From Agrobacterium tumefaciens (GTDB lineage Bacteria > Pseudomonadota > Alphaproteobacteria > Rhizobiales > Rhizobiaceae), in assembly GCF_017726655.1 (NCBI RefSeq), contig NZ_CP072308.1:1736001-1800000 (forward strand): a stretch of DNA of 64,000 bases, in the 5' to 3' direction. Numbering within the stretch: the stretch's first letter is position 1; the number at the start of each line of letters is the position of its first letter. Made by a program: the position numbers and the translations under genes. Under the pieces are notes generated by a model, which saw only the letters and a program-made list of their open reading frames with translations, made no database searches and was not told the DNA's origin. Below, one piece after another: positions 59,729-64,000 of this stretch.

Positions 59729-59848
59729 CGCGCTGACGCTTGACCAAACAAAATAAAAAAGCAATTTTTGGGCCAAGTTCCGTCGTCTCAGTAAAATTTT
59801 TGGAAAATCAGGCGCCGGAGAAGCTGTAAAGGGAGTTTCGCGTCCGCC

Positions 59849-61399
59849 ATGGCATTGTCTGCCAGCCTTTTGCTGCGTCAAAACCAGTCTCTCGTGATGA
59901 CACCGCAACTGATGCAGTCGATCCAGCTGCTTCAGATGACGCATTTCGAGCTGACGCAGTTCATTGCGCAGGAAGTGGAGCGTAATCCGCTGCTGGAAAT
60001 TGCAGCAAACGACAGTGATTTGGGCAGCGATGCACCCCTAGACGCGGAAAGTTTCGGCGACGCGGATGGCGATGGTGCGGAGAGATCACCTGATGTCACC
60101 GCCGACAGCGACGACTGGTATGGCGATCGGGCGGCCAATCTCGGAGAGCAGCTGGATACCAGCTTCGAAAATGTCTTTCCTGACGATGCAGAGCCCAGAA
60201 AAGCCGATGCTCCTGAACTGGCGGGCCAATGGAAGTCGATGCCCGGGCAGGAATCGGGGGAAAGTTATGACCTCGACGACTTCGTTGCTGCCAGGCAGAG
60301 CCTCAGCGACCATCTCAATCAACAATTGCCCCTCGCCATAGCTGCCGCAGAAGACCGGATGATTGCCGATGCGCTGATCGGCCAGCTTGACGAGACGGGA
60401 TACATCGCTGCCGACGCCGTCGAGGATGTCGCCGAGCGGCTGGGCACAAGTCCTTCATCAGTCGAGGAGGTGCTGAGGACACTCCAGAGCTTTGACCCAC
60501 CGGGCGTCTTTTCCCGCTCTCTCAGCGAGTGCCTGGCAATCCAGCTCGCGCAAAAGGATCGGCTGGACCCGGCGATGCGGGCCTTTATCGACAATCTGGA
60601 ACTGCTTGCGAAACGGGATTTCGCGACCCTGAAGAAAATCTGCGGTGTCGATGAGGAAGACCTTCTCGATATGCTGGCCGAAATCCGCACGCTCAATCCC
60701 CGTCCCGGTGCGGGTTACGACTCGATGGTTTCGGAAACCATTGTTCCCGATATCATCGTTCGTCCCTCCTCCGCCGGCGGCTGGCTGGTGGAAATCAATC
60801 CCGAGACCCTGCCGCGCGTGCTTATCAACCAGAGCTACTTCGCCGAGGTGTCGAAACACAAGGCGCGTGCCGGCGAAGATCAGGATTTTCTATCCGAATG
60901 CATGCAGACGGCCCATTGGCTGACCCGCAGCCTCGACCAGCGCGCCCGCACAATCATGAAGGTGGCGACGGAAATCGTCCGCCAACAGGATGCCTTCCTC
61001 GTCAACGGCGTCGATCATCTGCGCCCACTGAACCTCAAGACGGTGGCCGACGCCATCAAGATGCATGAATCCACCGTCAGCCGGGTGACGTCCAAGAAGT
61101 ACATGCTCACGCCGCGTGGGCTGTTCGAGCTCAAATATTTCTTCAGCGTATCGATCAGCGCAGTGGAGGGCGGAGACAGCCACTCCGCCGAAGCGGTTCG
61201 TCACCGCATCAAGGCCATGATCGCCCAGGAAGCAGCCGATGCGGTGCTTTCCGACGATGATATCGTCGACAATCTGAAAAAGGGCGGCATCGATATCGCC
61301 CGCCGGACCGTTGCGAAATATCGCGAAGCGATGAATATTCCCTCTTCGGTGCAGAGGCGCCGGGAGAAGAAGGCTATGGCCAAGCTCTCCGCTTTCTAA
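59849..61399 (+). CDS. rpoN: RNA polymerase sigma-54 factor
   Basis: The 516-residue sigma factor directs nitrogen, nif/dct-like and other activator-dependent promoters. N-terminal region I is rich in Gln/Leu (QNQSLVMTPQLMQSIQLLQM), region II is acidic (about residues 55-130), and region III ends in the HTH (MHESTVSRVTSKKYM) and the RpoN box ARRTVAKYRE (residues 484-493). It is followed by hpf and ptsN, the classic rpoN-linked order. Confidence 0.97.
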   Translation: MALSASLLLRQNQSLVMTPQLMQSIQLLQMTHFELTQFIAQEVERNPLLEIAANDSDLGSDAPLDAESFGDADGDGAERSPDVTADSDDWYGDRAANLGEQLDTSFENVFPDDAEPRKADAPELAGQWKSMPGQESGESYDLDDFVAARQSLSDHLNQQLPLAIAAAEDRMIADALIGQLDETGYIAADAVEDVAERLGTSPSSVEEVLRTLQSFDPPGVFSRSLSECLAIQLAQKDRLDPAMRAFIDNLELLAKRDFATLKKICGVDEEDLLDMLAEIRTLNPRPGAGYDSMVSETIVPDIIVRPSSAGGWLVEINPETLPRVLINQSYFAEVSKHKARAGEDQDFLSECMQTAHWLTRSLDQRARTIMKVATEIVRQQDAFLVNGVDHLRPLNLKTVADAIKMHESTVSRVTSKKYMLTPRGLFELKYFFSVSISAVEGGDSHSAEAVRHRIKAMIAQEAADAVLSDDDIVDNLKKGGIDIARRTVAKYREAMNIPSSVQRRREKKAMAKLSAF

Positions 61400-61633
61400 T
61401 CGGGGTACCCGATCACTTTCGCAGCGGTTTTTTGCCGCACCATTGACTCTTTCAACGGCAGGGGCTAGAAGCCCGCCGCACACGTAAGCAAGGTCATTTG
61501 TAACGGATTCACCTCCACCGTCCATGGGCGTAAAATTCGAATGAGGGCTTTTTAAGGTCTTCGAAACGCTTGGATGCGCGCGCGGCTTGACGTAAGCTGG
61601 TACTCGCAAATCACTACAAAAAGGAAAATTTCC

Positions 61634-62206
61634 ATGAGTGTGCGTGTATCTGGTAAACATATGGAGATCGGTGAATCTTTCCGTCAGCGGATTGAGGACA
61701 ATATAGGTCTGGCAGTTACCAAATACTTCGATGGGGGGTATTCAGGCCAGGTGACGGTGGAGAAGTCCGGATCGCGTTTTGCGGCCGATTGCAAGCTGCA
61801 TCTCGATACCGGTGTTGTATTGCATGCGGCGGGTCAGGCAAATGATCCGCAGGCGAGCTTCGACGCCGCCGCAGAGCGGATCGAGAAGCGCCTGCGTCGC
61901 TACAAGCGCAAGCTGAAAGACCACCACAATGGTGCGAACGGTGTGTCGCAGGAAATCGCTTACACGGTCATGGATGCTATTCCCGATGAGGACCATGAGG
62001 TCCCTGAGGATTACGCACCCACCATTGTGGCCGAAAGTTCGAAACAGATTAAGACCATGTCTGTCGCCAGCGCCGTGATGGCGCTCGACATGACGGACGA
62101 ACCGGTTCTGCTGTTCCGCAGCCCGGGCAAGGAATATCTCAACATCGTCTACCGACGTCATGACGGCAATATTGGCTGGATCGACGCGGAAACGATCAAG
62201 AGCTGA
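61634..62206 (+). CDS. hpf: Ribosome hibernation-promoting factor, long form
   Basis: The 190-residue protein has the N-terminal RaiA/YfiA domain (VRVSGKHMEIGESFRQRIE) and a C-terminal dimerisation domain (AVMALDMTDEPVLLFRS) typical of long HPF that pairs ribosomes into 100S dimers. AAGGA eight bases before the ATG supports the start; the frame upstream to 61574 is not used. The gap after rpoN (61400-61633) holds no gene. Confidence 0.95.
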   Translation: MSVRVSGKHMEIGESFRQRIEDNIGLAVTKYFDGGYSGQVTVEKSGSRFAADCKLHLDTGVVLHAAGQANDPQASFDAAAERIEKRLRRYKRKLKDHHNGANGVSQEIAYTVMDAIPDEDHEVPEDYAPTIVAESSKQIKTMSVASAVMALDMTDEPVLLFRSPGKEYLNIVYRRHDGNIGWIDAETIKS

Positions 62207-62221
62207 ACAGTCTGACAAGAC

Positions 62222-62258
62222 GTGGGAGGCAGAGCGCGAAAGCGCCTCTGTCCCCCAC
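62222..62258 (+). other. Long stem-loop between hpf and ptsN
   Basis: GTGGGAGGCAGAG-CGC and GCG-CCTCTGTCCCCCAC pair around a GAAA tetraloop with one mismatch and one bulge. It lies 15 bases past hpf and 29 bases before ptsN. There is no T-run, so it is more likely an mRNA-stability or processing element than a terminator. Confidence 0.6.
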
Positions 62259-62287
62259 CTCTCTCGATGGCATGAAGGAAAAAGAGA

Positions 62288-62749
62288 ATGGCGTTGGCAG
62301 ATCTGCTGCAACAAGATGCGATTATTCCCGCCCTCAAGGTGAATTCCAAAAAGCAGTTGCTTCAGGAGCTGGCCGCAAAGGCAGCCAGAATTACCGGAGT
62401 CTCGGAACGGGAAGTTTTCGACGTCATCCTCCAGCGTGAAAAGCTCGGTTCGACTGGTGTCGGCCACGGCATTGCCATTCCGCATGGCAAGCTTAACAGC
62501 ATTCAGCAGATCACCGGGGTTTTCGCGCGTCTTGAAACGCCGGTTGATTTCGAGGCACTGGACGATCAGCCCGTCGATCTCGTATTTCTTCTGCTCGCAC
62601 CGGAGGGCGCCGGCGCCGATCATCTGAAGGCTCTTTCGCGCATTGCGCGGGCCCTGCGCGACCCTGAACTGGTGGCCAAGCTGCGTGCTACCGATTCCGA
62701 CACCGCAATATACGCGTTCCTTAATCAGGAACAGGCGACGGCTGCCTGA
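62288..62749 (+). CDS. ptsN: Nitrogen PTS EIIA component (EIIANtr)
   Basis: The 153-residue EIIA-fructose-like protein has the phospho-acceptor His66 in GVGHGIAIPHGKL. It is phosphorylated by NPr/EINtr and links carbon, nitrogen and potassium control rather than sugar transport. Its place after rpoN-hpf is conserved; the hprK-like genes of that pathway are elsewhere. Confidence 0.95.
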   Translation: MALADLLQQDAIIPALKVNSKKQLLQELAAKAARITGVSEREVFDVILQREKLGSTGVGHGIAIPHGKLNSIQQITGVFARLETPVDFEALDDQPVDLVFLLLAPEGAGADHLKALSRIARALRDPELVAKLRATDSDTAIYAFLNQEQATAA

Positions 62750-62784
62750 CGGCAGGCCTTCTTTCCCAGTTAATGGCAATAAAA

Positions 62785-62810
62785 AACGCGCCCAGAAGGC
62801 GCGTTTTTCG
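62785..62810. terminator. Bidirectional Rho-independent terminator between ptsN and grpE
   Basis: AAAAACGCGCC and GGCGCGTTTTT pair around a five-base loop, giving T-runs on both strands. It lies between convergent stops at 62749 and 62831. Confidence 0.92.
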
Positions 62811-62830
62811 TTACATCCAAACGGATGTCC

Positions 62831-63466
62831 TCAAGCGTCTTTTTCGTTCACGGACGCGGTGCCCGGTTCGGCCGAGGCAGCAGCTTCCGCCTTCGGGCCG
62901 CCCTTGGAGACACCGACCATAGCGGGGCGCAAAACGCGGTCGCCAATGGTGAAACCGGCCTGAATCACCTGCAATACGGTGTTGTTGGGAACGGCCGTGT
63001 TGGGAATTTCAAACATGGCTTGGTGGAAATTCGGGTCGAACTTCTGGCCCTCGGCATCGATCTTCTTCACGCCGTGGCGTTCCAGCGTCGACAGCATTGA
63101 CCGCTCGGTCATCTCCACGCCCTCAATCAGGCCGTTGAGACCGGCTTCGCCATTGGTCTTGAGCTCATCGGGAATGGCTTCCAGCGCGCGGCGAAGATTA
63201 TCGGAAACGGCAAGCATATCGCGTGCAAAGGCAGCCATCGAATAGGCCTTGGCATCCTTGACATCACGCTCGGTGCGGCGGCGAAGATTGTCCATCTCGG
63301 CGGCAAGGCGCAGGAATTTATCGCGCAGATCGGCGTTCTCAGCCTTGAGCACCTCCACCGGATCGGGCTCTGCCGTTTCGGCCTGTTCTTCACCTGCCTG
63401 GGCAGGTTCGACAAACTCTTCCGCGACGTCCGCGTCAGGTCCGGGCTTTTTTGTATCGTCGGTCAT
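62831..63466 (-). CDS. grpE: GrpE nucleotide exchange factor for DnaK
   Basis: The 211-residue cochaperone has an acidic N-terminal tail, a long coiled-coil dimer helix (about residues 38-95) and a C-terminal beta-wing domain with [15 protein letters not shown] and [23 protein letters not shown], the family signature. It follows hrcA by about 115 bases, as in many alphaproteobacteria. Confidence 0.96.
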   Translation of the reverse strand: MTDDTKKPGPDADVAEEFVEPAQAGEEQAETAEPDPVEVLKAENADLRDKFLRLAAEMDNLRRRTERDVKDAKAYSMAAFARDMLAVSDNLRRALEAIPDELKTNGEAGLNGLIEGVEMTERSMLSTLERHGVKKIDAEGQKFDPNFHQAMFEIPNTAVPNNTVLQVIQAGFTIGDRVLRPAMVGVSKGGPKAEAAASAEPGTASVNEKDA

Positions 63467-63582
63467 GACGTTCTCCAGATTAGACAGTTAGTGGTTGCGC
63501 CCGATATCGAGCTTTGACGGGCAAAAATCAAGGCTTGCGGCGAAAAGCTTGCCGCAATCTCTTGGGGGACCCGGGGGCCGCC

Positions 63583-64000
63583 CTATCGCTGCTTGCGGGA
63601 AAGGCGCGCCATGATCTGTGCGGTGTAATCCACCATTGGCACGATACGGGCATAATTCAGCCGCGTCGGGCCAATGACGCCGACCGCACCCACGACTCGA
63701 TTGTCCTCATCGCGATAGGGCGCGACGATCAGCGAGGAGCCGGACAGCGAAAACAGCTTGTTTTCCGAACCGATGAAAATCCTCACGCCTGACCCGCTTT
63801 CAGCAAGATTGAGGATTTCGATGAGGTTTTCCTTGCGCTCGAGATCATCGAACAGCAACCGGACCCGGTCGATGTCTTCTTCACCGGCAAGTCCCTCCAG
63901 CAGGTTGGAGCGACCACGCACGATGAGGCGGCCAAGCTTGCCGTCCTCGCTGTCGCCAGCCCACATGGCAAGGCCGCGCTCGACGAGGTCCTGTGCCAGC
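63583..64000 (-). CDS. hrcA: Heat-inducible transcription repressor HrcA, C-terminal part (N-terminus beyond window)
   Basis: The visible 138 residues cover the end of HrcA, including [33 protein letters not shown] and [22 protein letters not shown], the hallmark C-terminal region. The DNA-binding winged helix is outside the window. HrcA represses groESL-type heat-shock operons through CIRCE sites; none was recognised upstream of grpE. Confidence 0.93.
   Translation of the reverse strand, partial: LAQDLVERGLAMWAGDSEDGKLGRLIVRGRSNLLEGLAGEEDIDRVRLLFDDLERKENLIEILNLAESGSGVRIFIGSENKLFSLSGSSLIVAPYRDEDNRVVGAVGVIGPTRLNYARIVPMVDYTAQIMARLSRKQR

Overview
The window is chromosomal DNA of an alphaproteobacterium of the Rhizobiaceae, most likely the Agrobacterium tumefaciens complex. 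The evidence is GC-rich coding sequence, rhizobial gene orders (DUF1150 next to a small heat-shock protein; lptC-lptA-lptB-rpoN-hpf-ptsN; trmH-family methyltransferase-lspA), a Fur/Mur regulator lacking the usual cysteine pairs, and both genes for ornithine lipid synthesis (olsA and olsB). From memory, this gene order resembles the A. tumefaciens C58 circular chromosome. No database search was run.

Layout: positions 1-3996 are the end of an integrated phage or genomic island. They hold a virion protein with an M15-peptidase-like N-terminus (cut by the window edge), a frameshifted Bro-N antirepressor, a small coiled-coil protein and a tyrosine integrase. The element ends at the 3' end of an intact tRNA-Arg(ACG) at 3997-4073, its probable integration site. 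Everything to the right is core genome.

Core genome: 4291-8035 holds an orphan membrane histidine kinase and a chemoreceptor. 8334-11348 is the rpmH-rnpA-yidC-engB operon (ribosome, RNase P, membrane insertion). 11361-17285 holds a small anti-sigma-like membrane protein, argB, a drug/metabolite transporter, a HAD nucleotidase, a periplasmic EF-hand protein, DUF1150, a small heat-shock protein with a likely ROSE RNA thermometer, and a nucleoside hydrolase. 17349-23495 holds a second chemoreceptor, a LOG-family protein and dapD-dapE (lysine/peptidoglycan). 23513-25806 is def-fmt-truA on the minus strand. 25956-30906 holds rmuC, a ribokinase, trmB, metK and a PraR/PhrR-like regulator.

31038-46922 is a nearly continuous minus-strand run: glnD, murJ, a VOC protein, trpS, usp, nfu, tsaB, rimI, fur/mur, olsA, miaB, phoH, ybeY, corC-like and lnt. 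47019-57402, also mostly minus, holds sppA, ihfB, a LapA-like protein, an rRNA methyltransferase, a trmH-family methyltransferase, lspA, a hybrid histidine kinase, olsB and mutS. 57637-62749 is a plus-strand envelope and nitrogen-regulation block: lptC, lptA, lptB, rpoN, hpf, ptsN. grpE and the C-terminal part of hrcA (minus) close the window.

Functional themes: the window combines envelope building (yidC, lnt, lspA, murJ, lptABC, olsAB, dapDE), translation and RNA processing (rpmH, rnpA, def, fmt, truA, trmB, miaB, ybeY, trpS, tsaB, rimI), heat shock (sHSP, grpE, hrcA) and nitrogen control (glnD, rpoN, ptsN). No clearly new multi-gene system was found. The most notable non-coding signals are the ROSE-like hairpin, a pair of matching palindromic repeats abutting the stop codons of trmB and metK, a GNRA-capped hairpin between hpf and ptsN, and inverted repeats upstream of metK and olsB.
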